From Enoplosus armatus (Eukaryota; Chordata; Actinopteri; Centrarchiformes; Enoplosidae), in assembly GCF_043641665.1 (NCBI RefSeq), contig NC_092201.1, positions 6,171,501 through 6,235,500 on the forward strand: a DNA stretch of 64,000 nt, given 5' to 3'. Shown here one piece after another: positions 1-10,899 of the stretch. How positions within the stretch are numbered: the first letter of the stretch is position 1; every line of letters begins with the position of its first letter. The notes below the pieces were generated by a model, which worked only from the letters and a program-made list of their open reading frames with translations, ran no database searches and was not told the origin of the DNA. The position numbers were made by a program, and so were the translations under genes.

Positions 1-175
1 ATCAAAGTGAGCTCATTTGTTAGGAATCCAGGCCAGAACACCCAAATGGAGGAGTGGACAAAGAAAATGAGGCTTGTTACATTTAGCCTCAACATTATAA
101 TTCAAATCGAGGCACTCAGATTCATTTTAGGGATTGTGGGTGACATGTAGCATCAGTACATATTTTTTTCTTAAA

Positions 176-203
176 TAATATTAATATTATAATATTAATA
201 TTA
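176..203. repeat. 28-bp perfect AT palindrome
   Basis: Bases 176-203 are built only of TAATATT-type units and read identically on both strands, so they could extrude as a cruciform. It looks like a microsatellite-type expansion rather than a regulatory site. Confidence 0.75.
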
Positions 204-284
204 AAAGCACATTAATGTATGTATTATAGTTGCAAATCACCAGCAGCAGATTTTTGAGGCTGTAATCTTAGTAGTTATATATAT

Positions 285-511
285 TCTAGAGCTGAAGTGA
301 TCAGTCTTTCCAGTTGCTTTTCCCTGTTTTATATCATTGTGCAAGTGAATATCTTTGGGTTTTGGACCGATGGTTGGACAAAACTAACAATTTGAAGATG
401 TCACTTTGTGCTCTGGGAAATTGTGATGGGCATTTTTCTCTATATTATGACATTTTACTGGAAAAATTATTGATTGATTAATCAGGAAAGAAATCGGCAT
501 AGCTCCAGCCC
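285..511 (+). repeat. Teleost short interspersed repeat, family A (copy 1)
   Basis: Contains the diagnostic string ATCTTTGGGTTTTGGAC, then GGGAAATTGTGATGGGCATT, then a run of ATTGATT/GATTAATC motifs and an end close to AGCTCCAGCCC. The same sequence recurs at about 44268-44535 and, inverted and split, at 33315-33655. I recognise it as a common non-autonomous repeat of teleost genomes; the family name was not checked. It generates a spurious minus-strand reading frame at 384-713. Confidence 0.75.
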
Positions 512-968
512 TAATATATTCAGGTAAAAATAATAATAATGAATTGTTAAATATGCAACAATATATTACAGGACAATGCAGTGCTAGTCTTCTATTCATA
601 AATACTGACTTGGGCAATTGTAAAAAACTTTTGTTTGATATTTTGAATAGGTGTGTGTATAAGTTCTGAGACTGTGGACTCAGATGATTTACTACCATTA
701 TACCTTGATACACATTTATAATTGGGGGCTTTATGTATCACACAGGATGCTGCCATCTGTTCCCTTGTATGCTGAAAACAATAAAACTATGAAATTCAAT
801 CTGGGAACACACAAAATAAATGGGGTTTAAGCTAGTTTTTGTTTCCAGTAATTACATCTTTGCCTCAGAATCAGTTGATGGTTAATGATTCATTAATGCT
901 AAAATGCTCCACATTGAACTTTTAATTATAGGTGTTAATAACCATCAGTGGGAGGTGTCTTGTCTTAC

Positions 969-1167
969 CGAGGTCAGAGCACTGGATCACACGCAGGTGG
1001 CACTGGCATCTGAAGGGGCACCTGGGTCCTTCCGGCATGGAAGGGGGGACGGTAGCAAGACCTGATCCCGCCTCATCCTCCATCATGAAGTCTAGGAAGC
1101 CAGACTGGCGGAAGGGCAGAGCCCAGCAGGCAGTGACCAGGAGCAGAGAGAGACAGGCTGACCTCAT
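969..1167 (-). CDS. dcn: Decorin, first coding exon (partial gene; remainder beyond the left edge)
   Basis: Decorin is a secreted class I small leucine-rich proteoglycan that binds collagen fibrils and growth factors. This exon encodes 66 codons plus one base. Residues 1-16 form a hydrophobic signal peptide ([11 protein letters not shown]...). Residues 17-36 contain [20 protein letters not shown], in which Ser35-Gly36 in an acidic setting is the probable glycosaminoglycan site. Cys50, 54, 56 and 63 give the class I cap CX3CXCX6C ([14 protein letters not shown]), and the exon ends in SDL plus a split Gly codon. The start is the ATG at 1167-1165; an in-frame ATG further upstream at 1236 lies before the acceptor and is not used. 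Acceptor: pyrimidine run then CCAG, exon from 1186. Donor: G|GTAAGA after 969, phase 1. The LRR exons are not in the window. Biglycan and asporin are the alternatives, but the propeptide and the single SG site fit decorin better. Family assignment is very sure, the decorin call fairly sure. Confidence 0.85.
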
Positions 1168-1186
1168 GGTGCTGCTAGCAGGGAGC
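1168..1186 (-). other. dcn: 5' UTR part of the decorin first coding exon, with splice acceptor
   Basis: Nineteen bases lie between the splice acceptor (AG at 1188-1187, preceded on the minus strand by a CT-rich run) and the dcn ATG. An acceptor so close before the start codon means at least one untranslated exon lies upstream, at higher coordinates, as in other vertebrate decorin genes. That exon was not located. Confidence 0.7.
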
Positions 1187-4100
1187 CTGGAGGACGAGAG
1201 GACACAGTTCAAAGGTTTGGGTGGATACACTTTCAAAAACAGTCTGTCTATGATTAGTTTTTAAAACGGCTATACTCTGAGAGAAAATAGATTTTCACTG
1301 TGGCAGTGAATCAAAGGCGCAGAGAATGACGCAGTGTGAGAAAGACAGAAGAAGAGACATTGACTGAAGTCCAGAGAGGCAAAGGTGAGAGGTGGAGGGC
1401 TAGAGGGTTAAACACGTGGGTGTAACAATTTAGTGAGCTTGGTCAAATAAGCTATTTAACCAGTCAGTTTTAGGCAGAAGGTGAAAGGTGAAAGAGCAAG
1501 AAAATTACACAATTACTTTGAAGGGAAAAGCCTTAGAGATACCTAATGTCGACGTTAGTAATGAATAGAGAGCAAACAAAAAAGACCCATTCAATATAAT
1601 AAGTCTGAAAAATGAAATTCTGCCGATGGAATAGCTACTATAACAGTGGTTTCCAAGAGTTTCTGCTTCATAAATAACATCATGCTCCAAATGTGTAAAA
1701 ACTGGAATTTAACACTATTAATTATATAAAACTGAATATTGTTACACTGTTTTTATACACTTGAATTGTCAATATTTAGGCCAGTTGGCGTTATTACCAC
1801 TTGGAGTGGCAGAAGATGGATGTTTCAACCATTTATCCATAACTTTTAAATATTAATACATAACTATTTATTCATTTTATGTGGATGTATTTTTTAATCA
1901 AATTGTATATTTTTTTCAAAATCAGGTGAGCTACATAATCTTTGCACCTCCACCTCCTGCAGCTGGAGAAGTACCCCTGTTTTGGGAACCACTGTACTAT
2001 GAGATTAAACAGTGAACGTGAATGTTTTGCTGTTGGCTCACCATTTAAGGTTTTGTTTTCCTTCGAAATGATCTGGATAGCATTATACAATGTGCCTATG
2101 TAATTTGCAGCAGTGAAAGAATATATATTGGCTGCTGCTAAAGCAACATCTGCATTTGCTTTCACAGTAATACACAGGGGATGCATCATGGGAAACTTCA
2201 TGACATTTACTATTCAAAAGTAACAGTGATCATTTGTTTGCCATTAAAGTATCAACAATGTGCGTCAAAATTACAATGGAGGAGCATGTATCTACTGCAC
2301 TGGTGGAGTCACTGGGAGAATCCTGCTGCCTTATGTAGTCTTCTATTTAACACAACCACAACCCAGTTGACACATACACACTTTCTCTCAAGCTCAAACA
2401 CTGTGGAGATCCACACAAACTCCCTGACCTTTTACACAACATAACACACACACACACAGTCTCAGAGACCCAGCAATCTGCTTGTTATGCGTATAGCCAA
2501 ACGTTGCTCCTTCCCTCTTGGTGCCACAATAATTGAAGGGCGGATTTGAGCCGCAGTTGCTAACAAATGATTTGGGAGCAGCTGGTCTGAAGCGGACCTT
2601 GACCTGAACATCATGACCAGGATGATGAAACTGACCCAAAACCATCAGTTGGCCAGAGCTGAGAGTGACTCTGGCCTGGTTTATACGGTCTATGTGCTTG
2701 TGTATGTTTGCTTTCTGTTATTTGAGTGCATTTTTGCACGTTTTTAGGTGTGAATATAACAGTTTTTAAGTGTATTAAAGCAAGTGCACTAGTTGCATGT
2801 GTGCCTTTATGTGTGTACATACTGTATCTGTGAGTAAAAGTAATAAATGCGCAGGTTTAAATTTCAAAGGTTTCCACCAGTGCGCAAGAGAAAGAGATGT
2901 GCTGATGTAGTGTAAATCTAGATTAGGGTTACGTCAGGTCACAAAGATCACGGCTCAGAGGGACTCTCAACACAAGCAGTAATTATAGTCCCTGTCCACA
3001 AAACAGCCACCACTTTGACACACTGTACAGCTTCAGTCCAGTGGTTACAGTGCTTGCATACAGTATGACCAAGCTTGAAATCACTTCCATTCAAAAGGGA
3101 ATTGAGTTGGATGAGACAACTCTGCCTCTTAATGTTTCTTTTTTACTCTTGTTCTGTTGCTATGAGGTGGAAAAACATGAAAAACAATCAAAAGGGTGAT
3201 TTCATAAGTCTGCACTTAGAGCCGGGAATGGTGTCACACAATGTTTAATGTCTAGATGCAGTTTTCCATTCAAAACTTCTGCCATTTTGTCTCACTTGGA
3301 AACATGGAAACATACTGTAGCGGGAGGCATTGAAACAAAGAGCTCCGTTCTGAACATACAGTAGATCCAGAGGACACGTTGTTCCAGCCTTCGACAGACT
3401 GAGTAATCTTGGCTATGTCAGGCTCTCTTATCTAAGCGCAGCTGAAAGCTCAATCCAACGAAAACCTTGTCTGCAGACTTGGCAGCAGCGCTCTGCCGTC
3501 GTCTTGGATTTAGAGATGTAAAGCACTCCTGGGTCAAATAGTGCTTGTAGATGCCTTTGATTGTTTGTTTTATCCGTTTGCCAGGTGGGTTGGGCTTGTC
3601 TCGTAGTATGATACATTAATTGCCAATGCTGGAAAAATATCTGAAAGTCAGTTTATCACTTTTCATAGAGGTACTTGTGAACTCCTCACATCTGGCACAT
3701 CTTTCAGGCTGGAACATTCAGTTATCTACAAAGCCAGTGTACCAGCTCTGCTTAAAGGAACAGCAATGAACACAAAATAACAGAGGTTTCACTGCTGATT
3801 ATTGAACCTTATCTCCCTGCTTTGACCCATGGCCACAAGCACATAAACAGATATACATGCAGATGTGCACTGGTGCAGGATTTCAGACAGCCCATGTGTC
3901 CTGCCATCAATCCATCAACCTTTGTCCATAAACGCTTCAGCAGCTTTTAATGTGAGCCAGACAGGCAAAAAGAAGAAGAAGAGAGCAATCTCAAACTAAG
4001 CTCTATGAGCATTTAATGGCTTCAGCATTACTGTAAAGACAAGAATTACTGCTACTTTGTGAGTCATAATCAGGTCCAGAAGTTGTTGGTGATGAGATTT

Positions 4101-7100
4101 TGAAATAAAACCAGGAAAAAGGAATATAAGAGATTTTCAGGGATTTTTGTTTGGGACCTTAACTCACAATTTGTGACCACAGCTGCAGAATAAACTACTA
4201 TAAGTGGTATTATTATTATTATTAAGTTAGGGGATTTGGGATTTGGAGATGCAGGGCTGTACATTGTGGAGATTTATTGCTATGTGTCAACATGAGTGGT
4301 GAAATAATGGGTACATGGTCAACCAAGATCTGTCTGTGAACATGAAGGTCAAAAAAATAATTACGGTCAAATGCAGCCTTTTTTAAAAAGTTGAAATTCA
4401 AGGCTTTTCACAGCTCTCGCAGCTGCTATTAGCCTCTGAAGATGATGCATGAGACAACCTGCTGTGCCCCAGGCGTCGGTTCTTTCACCAGTCTGCTCAG
4501 ATTCGTCCACAGGCCCTGCAGGACGGCCTGCTGTAAGAAGATGCCCCCACCTCTATACAGGCACACACACAAATACACACCTGAAGAATCTACTGAACAC
4601 ACGACACAGGCTCCTAAAACAACACACTTGTGTGTGTTTGCGCATGCTAAACCCAGAGGGCTGCCAACAGAGCATGCTGGAACATGACTTGACCATGCAA
4701 ACTCTACATCATCAGTGTCAGCATTTCTGATCCCCTCAAAGAAGATGCAACTTGCAACTTTTATGGGATGAAAAGGTATTCCCCTTATCATTTTCACTTC
4801 ACAGAGGAATCCTAGTGATCACACCAAGCTGGAAATCCAACCTTGATGTTAGAAAAGGTTTCATGTAGTGCCCTGCAGCTTGGAAAACATGATGTGACTT
4901 TTTATGACCTTTTGCTGAGATGACTCTTTCATATATTTTTGCTGTTGGTTTTTGTTTGTATCTCTACTTGCAACCATCTGTATTAATTGCATTGTAAACT
5001 ATTCTCTCCAAAGGTCTTTTCATAAAGTATCAAGTCAGTGTGGCTTCAATCGGGGAACATGGCCAGTATCGCATTGTGGTGCGGCTGTATGCCAGCTTAC
5101 AAGATGAAAATGGGACAGGCTTTATTCACAAGAAGTAGACTGACACTAATCAGTGCAAATGTGGCAAAACTTGGTACACAACCTAGTTTCCTACTAATAG
5201 ACCTTTTAGGACCATGCGAGACAGACTGTCGCTGTAAAAACCTTCAAACAAATGCAAAATCTGACGCACAAGGACAACAAAAGACGTCATCCTGAGGTAA
5301 AAAGACAATGAACACACAGCGTTGATGAGACATTCACCCCACAGTATCTCATTGGAGGAGGATGCATCTGAAAAGGGTTTGAAAGGGCTTTGAATGATCA
5401 GCAGATGCCTGTTGAAGTACTGAACATGGAACGATGGTAGCTAGAAAAGATTAGCCTGTATTTTCAAAAGATTTACAATCCACCACATCCCAGAAAAGGG
5501 ACATGTGGTAAATGGTACACTACCCATCTCTATCTTCTTCTCTCGTGTCTCTGAAACCTGGGATTCATCATGCCGTGTCTGACCAAGAAGAAAGGGGTGG
5601 AGGTTGACATTTCCTGTGGCGGCGGCATCCTTGTCAATTCTCCCGCGTCCCTCTTTTGTCTCATCTCTCTCTCTTCCCTGCCTCCATTCTCCCCCAAGTC
5701 TGGCCCCAGCATTACTAATGATTCCCAGACAGGAAGCAGAGCTCGCATGAGGGAGTAAAGTAATTTTCCCTCCTTTGCTTTGTCACTTTCTCCTCTTTGT
5801 CATTGCCTTTCATTGAAACTTTCTAGCTTATGAAATCAATGAGACACCCCTAGAACTTCTGCAACTTCTGCAGCATGAAAGGAACAGACTTGAATATTAA
5901 GCGCCATGGTGTCATGATTTTAGCAAATCAAATCGTGTTGCAATGAAGGAAGCAATATAAAGCAGAAACAAACTACCACCCTCCACCCCTGTCCACTACC
6001 TCCCCCACCTCCCCTCTAACTCTCCACAGGCCGTAAGCCTCTGCAGAGCGTCTGTCAGTAATGAATCACTGGTCGGTATTTACAAGGCCACAGGACGTTT
6101 AAAACATGTGTGGCCTTTTTAACCCATGAGCAAATGAATGTGAGCTCCCCTTCCACGTGGTTACATGCACACATGTGCTCGGACACATAAGCATGATCGA
6201 TAATAATGCTGTGATGTAAAAAAAAAAAAGAAAAAAAGACTGATCTCATGAGCTCTTCCTTTGGCAATGGTGTGAGAAGTTGGTGGTCGTCAACAAATTT
6301 CTGATATATCAGGGGATTTTATGAGTGAGAACATGTGTATCTGAAAATATGCAAAGACACGGCCAACAAACAATTTCAGAGCCAAAATGTTGTAATAGGA
6401 GGTGGGCCAAATTAGTCTTGTCTGGAAAAGAGCCGTCCATGCTCCCAACTATGTCTGCATTTTTGGCTTCAAGAATGCCCAAGACACTTTTTTGACCACT
6501 ACAATCAATATCGTGTCTTTATGCAGAAAAAATTAAAGAAAGTGTCATGGCCAGCCATGGCTATTATTGAAAGATCATTTTAGGGTCTCTAAAGCATGCC
6601 TGTTGTCTGGAGCCATAGCATGAGAAAGCCAGCGAGTGGTTAAACCACATTTCAGCTGTTCCATGAGAAGAGCTGTCGGCCTGCCATCAACCTCAGTCCC
6701 ATTATCAACAGTCTGCACTGCACAGACGTGGACAAACTGCCCAACCTTCTCTCCCTTTCTTCTCTTTCCATCTTCTCCTCCCTTTTTGCGCTCTTTCCTT
6801 CCTTCCTTCCTTCCCCAGCTCCTCTTCCATAGCTTAAGTTATTTTCTTTCTCTGTCTGACCCTTAAAACTTTGGCCAGAAAGACTGACATGTGGAACTTT
6901 CTGGTATTTCAGTGAGCAAAAGGGGGGGGGGGGGGGGGCTTCATGGCTGATGTCCATTCAGTTCCATTGTTCTTTTGCTCTTTTTGACCTGGAGAGTTGA
7001 AGTCCAGATGGAAAAAATGTAGCCCCAGAGTGCAAATCTGGGCCTTGTCTCCTCCAAACCTTCCGTTCACTCATTCCTGGTTCAAATGTTAAACATCTGC

Positions 7101-8845
7101 TCAGCTCAAATCAAAAATATGAACTGGTGAAGTACTTTTACGGCATTGCATTTTAGTACAGCATTTATGCCTCTTTTAGCCTCTATTCTAATATAAGCCC
7201 CACTTTTCATTCTATTTTGTTTGTCTCAGTTTTTCCCCTTGTTCAGTTTCACTCCTTTCAATGCAATTCAGTGCAGCTGAGCCTTATTAGGTTTTTTTCC
7301 CTGTTGGCAAAAAGGATGTAATGAGTTAGCTGAGAGTTGTGTGGTGGCTTGCCGGGAAGCCTTCAGACCTCTCTTTGATAGAGGAAGCTGTACCATTACG
7401 GGATTAATGGCACTGTGCGTTGCCAGGTACAGCTTTTTTTCATCTCCTCTTCAAAGCCTCTCACTTTAAGTTGCCCCTAGCAATTTGGGTCCTGTTCTGC
7501 TCCTGTGAAAACACAGCAGCCAACGCCAAGGTGGGCAGAGACGGTTCACGTTGAGAAGAAGCAGGCCGACAGAGCAGACAGATAAGAGATTGGGGTTAAA
7601 ACGGTCTGGCTGCAGTCTCAAATGAACTGCTGAAATGGAAAGTGTGAGAATCAGCAGAAACAACTTTTCCAAATCAAAGTCTTGACAAGCAATAATGGGC
7701 TGAACCAACACAAAGAAATCCTCATTGTTGTTTCAGCTTTTCTCCCCCTCATTTGCTTGTAGACTGCCCAAGCGCCACAGGGAAAGAAAAAAAAGAAAGA
7801 AAGAAAGCTAAACAAAGAGAAAAAAGGAACAAATTAATGCAGCAAATCATAATCTTTTCCACTGACGTTATATGATGATAGAAATATGAAGCAAACAACT
7901 TCTAAATTTTCTGCCTACCCCTCACTCAACCCCTTGTCTTTATGTAAGCATTACAAATCTGATTCACTTGTATAAAACTAACACACTCACAAAAGTAGCT
8001 TGAGGAATGCACTTCCATATGAGTTACAGCCAAACAAACAAGTGTCAAAACACTTTGGTCAATGCCACAAACAACAATACATTAAAGTAAACTGAGAAAC
8101 TGCTGGAAACATCACATGGCACTCAGTGGTGGATAGTGTGGAGATTAATGATGGGCCAGAAGAATACGTTTTTTGGCAGAGGAGTGAGGTACCAGCATCA
8201 ACTGCACTACCACACCCCCTTCTTCCCTAGCTGCTGCTCTTTTTCACTGAGCTGCATGCAGATTGGACTGGAAATGATTAAGGTCTGTCATCACAAAGCC
8301 AAGAGCGCTGTGGGAAGAAGACCTGGCAACATATCCGGAATATACACATAACACAGGAATGTATATAGAAGTGAGTAAAACATACTCAAATCCAGTTGAA
8401 CAGACAGACACACATATGCTGAAATGTAACTCCAAAAAAAACCCACACAACCAGTAATCTTATCTTTTTAAAATAACATCATCAGCAAATAATGTGACTT
8501 TTAAATCATGAATAATAGATTTTGTCATGCTTCTGTTTGCGCAAAAAAGTCCCAATCCAGCAAAAACCTCAAGACTATGTCTCTCAAGACTATTCTCTAT
8601 CTCTTTAAAAGTGAGAGAACCCTTAAACATTATTACTCATACTTTTCTCCCCTTTCTGAGTTAAAGGATTAACCTACCTGTTCTCAGTAGAAGCAAGGCA
8701 AAGAGAGTAGAAGTGGGCGAGATGAGCTTGACTCCCAAAAATCCAGTCGAGTGGGGGGATGAGACTGTGAAGTGGCTGCGAGGGCCTATGGGGTAATTGG
8801 ACTCGGAGCGCGTGTAGCCAAGATCAAGCAGGTGTGCTCTGTCAC
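1187..8845. other. Non-coding stretch upstream of dcn
   Basis: No supported exon on either strand. The open frames here are short, unspliceable or low complexity. Simple-sequence items: ATT run near 4208-4224, poly-A near 6219-6230, TTCC run at 6794-6814, a 17-base G run at 6922-6938, and GAAA repeats near 7785-7806. This interval and the next few kilobases are where an untranslated dcn first exon and promoter would be expected. Confidence 0.5.
6922..6938. repeat. Poly-G tract (17 bases)
   Basis: Uninterrupted run of 17 G on the plus strand, followed by CT. Prone to sequencing or assembly length error. Confidence 0.8.
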
Positions 8846-8850
8846 AACAA

Positions 8851-9145
8851 GGGGAGGAGAGAGAGAGGGCGAGAGAGGAAGAGAGACAGAGGAGAGAGAG
8901 GGGAGAGAGATAGAAGGAGGGAGGGGTCCGACCGCCGAGCTCCTCTCAGGACCGAAACAATTGGTGGAGAACTTGCCCCGCTCTCGCCGCGTGCTCCAAA
9001 AACAGCTGGAAATGGAGAAGGGAGGAAGGGGAAAAAAAGGGAGAGAGAGAGAGAGAAAGAGAGCAGGAAAAAGGGAGACAGGGAGAGGGAGCAAAGGGAG
9101 AAAAGAAGAAAGGAGGAAGGAGAAGAGGAGAAAGAGGCAGAGAGT
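8851..9145. promoter_or_regulatory. Paired homopurine tracts flanking a CpG-bearing core; candidate dcn upstream regulatory region
   Basis: Plus-strand bases about 8851-8926 and 9011-9145 are almost pure A/G (GAGAGA, GGAAGG and AAAGGG units). Between them, about 8927-9009, is a G+C-richer core with clustered CpG (CCGACCGCCGAG, CTCGCCGCG) and an AACAATTGG that reads as an inverted CCAAT-like box. From general knowledge the human decorin promoter contains a nuclease-sensitive homopurine-homopyrimidine region, so this lies on the right side of dcn to be its counterpart. The function is inference. The tracts produce several fake Arg/Glu-rich or Ser/Leu-rich open frames. Confidence 0.35.
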
Positions 9146-9327
9146 TTGAGTTTAAGGCAATAAGCAGTGATTCGGTTGGCAGCCACCCTCACTGTGACAT
9201 CTGGTAATGATAGGTCCGGTGTGGAGCTCAGCAGAGAAACTTTCTTTCTCCCTCTTTCACACTCTCTCTGTCATTCATGCTCATTCAGCCTCCATACTGA
9301 CTATCCCCAGGAAAAAACAAAAACACC

Positions 9328-9338
9328 ACACACACACA

Positions 9339-9373
<35 letters not shown>
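9328..9373. repeat. (CA)n microsatellite
   Basis: Nearly continuous CA dinucleotides, one A interruption near 9340. Immediately downstream of the homopurine tracts. Confidence 0.9.
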
Positions 9374-9375
<2 letters not shown>

Positions 9376-9764
9376 TTGTCTAATCTATTCAGATTGGCAC
9401 CTCCCCCCAGTAAACCTCCTTCTCGGTTTTAACCCCATTCCCCAAATCTTGATTAGGTTTGTTTGGGTTGCCTTAATGGACTATTGGGTTTATTGGACCA
9501 AAAACAGAAGAGGAGGCACTTTGGGGGACTATGTGGGAGGTAGAAGGCTCCCATTCTTAGTCCTCATGGTCTTTTTTTTAACCCTATTACTGGAAAAGAC
9601 CGTTGATATTGGACGATTCTGCCAAACCACAGAATACGCTCAATGATGTTTTTCTTTACATCTAATGCTGACGTTCTTGCTTTCTACAGTACCTGCACAT
9701 GACAACTACCGTATTGTTAAAGTTTTGGAAAGATTGTGGTTATGGTCAATAACAAGACTAAGAG
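9374..9764. other. Non-coding stretch between the CA repeat and the 9.8-kb repeat
   Basis: A plus-strand open frame crosses from 9167 to 9646, but its first half is CT/CA low-complexity sequence. No splice-framed exon or known motif is visible. Confidence 0.45.
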
Positions 9765-10215
9765 TCTACAGTAATGCCAGAGGCTCTGTAAGGCGGTATT
9801 TAGGCAGTGCTTTGAGCTGAAAGCTAATGTCAGCATGCTAACATGCTCACAATGACAATGTTAACCAATGCTTACCATATTGACCTTGAAGTACAGGTTA
9901 GGTTGATGGGAATGCCATTTGTTTAAAAATGTTACCTGATGATGCCGCTAAATGAAATTTCAGGGAATCACAAAAGTTATTACAATTCATCCTGAAGGAG
10001 ACTTGAATCACTGTACCTAATTTCACGGGAATCCATCTAATAGTTGTCCAGACATTTCACTCTGGCGCTAGAGGATAAATCAGGAGATCTTCAAAGTCAT
10101 TTATTATTATTTATCCATTAGAAACCATGAATGTTTGTACCAAATTTTGTCATCCAGTAGATGTTGAGATATGGGAACACCAAAGTCATCAGGGTACTAC
10201 TTCCTGCATTGGCAT
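9765..10215 (+). repeat. Teleost interspersed repeat, family C (copy 1)
   Basis: Begins around GCTAATGTCAGCATGCTAAC and ATGCTCACAATGACAATG. It continues with GGGAATGCCATTTG, CAAAAGTTATTACAATTCAT, AATCCATCTAATAGTTGT and CATTTCACTCTGGCGCTAGAGG. The order of these blocks is repeated at 55830-56235, and part of it is inverted at 24445-24560. It is a degenerate copy of a dispersed element common in teleosts. No coding capacity. Confidence 0.75.
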
Positions 10216-10329
10216 TGAACCTAAATCATGAGGTGCAGAATCAACCAATATGGATGAAATTCATGAGGATACTTGGCTGCTTTTTAAAAAAAAACCTATA
10301 TCTTATTATCTTTAACGAGCAAAGTTGCT

Positions 10330-10543
10330 TTAACCTCCTAAGACCTGGCATCCACATGCGTGGACATCAAATTTTGGGTTATACCATAATACTTAATTCT
10401 GCTTATATGGAAATTCAAAATTGTCCCCATATGCGGAACCACATCATGTCAAAAGATGATGCTTAGTTTTTATACTTATCAGGTCCCAATAAGCCCAAAT
10501 AGCAAAGAGAAATTAAGATAGAGCTTGGGTCTTAGGAGGTTAA
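10330..10543. mobile_element. MITE with TTAA target duplication and 12-bp terminal inverted repeats
   Basis: TTAA at 10330-10333 is followed by CCTCCTAAGACC. The mirror end GGTCTTAGGAGG is followed by TTAA at 10540-10543. The total is 214 bp with no transposase. An internal CCACATGCGTGG palindrome lies close to the left end. TTAA duplication is the signature of piggyBac-type insertion, so this is probably a piggyBac-mobilised miniature element; that assignment rests only on the target site. Confidence 0.75.
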
Positions 10544-10654
10544 ACCTGGACTTTGCGCTTGCTGGATTGGACCTGCCAAAGCTGGATCTAATCAAGGCAA
10601 TGGTGGGGGTGGTTTTCAGCCCCAAGTGAACAAGACCTCATCTTATAATCATGA

Positions 10655-10890
10655 CGGGAAGGCGTTGGGGTGGCTAAGTGTTTAGAGACTGTGTCATGCT
10701 GTTGCGGGAAGGTCACAAGTTTAACTTCTGCGTTAGCCAATGTCTCCATCAGCAGTCATGTGTCCAGTTGGCAAGCAAGTCTCGGCCTCTATCTGCTTCC
10801 TTGTTGTAATTCTGGGTCATAAAACCAGCTATTGAACTTTGAATGGAAATGATGACACATGGATAAAGCCTCTGTATCAGTAATCTCTGT
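10655..10890 (+). mobile_element. Degraded tRNA-derived SINE
   Basis: A tRNA-like head, GGGGTGGCTAAGTGTTTAGAG (box A-like), is followed about 40 bases later by AAGGTCACAAGTTTAACTTC (degenerate box B). Downstream, TGTCCAGTTGGCAAG, TTGTAATTCTGGGTCATAA and GGATAAAGCCTCTGTATCAG correspond to the conserved body and tail that I recognise from fish SINEs. Old and mutated; not a tRNA gene. Confidence 0.55.
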
Positions 10891-10899
10891 CCTTGTGTA

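Larger units (their letters stand above)
1..968 (-). other. Decorin intron after the first coding exon (partial)
   Basis: AT-rich intronic DNA following the dcn donor. No LRR-coding exon is visible on the minus strand here. It holds a perfect AT palindrome at 176-203 and a teleost interspersed repeat at about 285-511, listed separately. Confidence 0.6.

Noticed and set aside
8772..9192. Overlapping Arg/Glu-rich and Ser/Leu-rich frames on both strands
   Set aside because: They are translations of homopurine/homopyrimidine tracts, open in several frames at once, which is the mark of simple sequence rather than coding DNA.
10161..10466. 101-codon plus-strand frame
   Set aside because: Spans the junction of the family C repeat and the TTAA miniature element.
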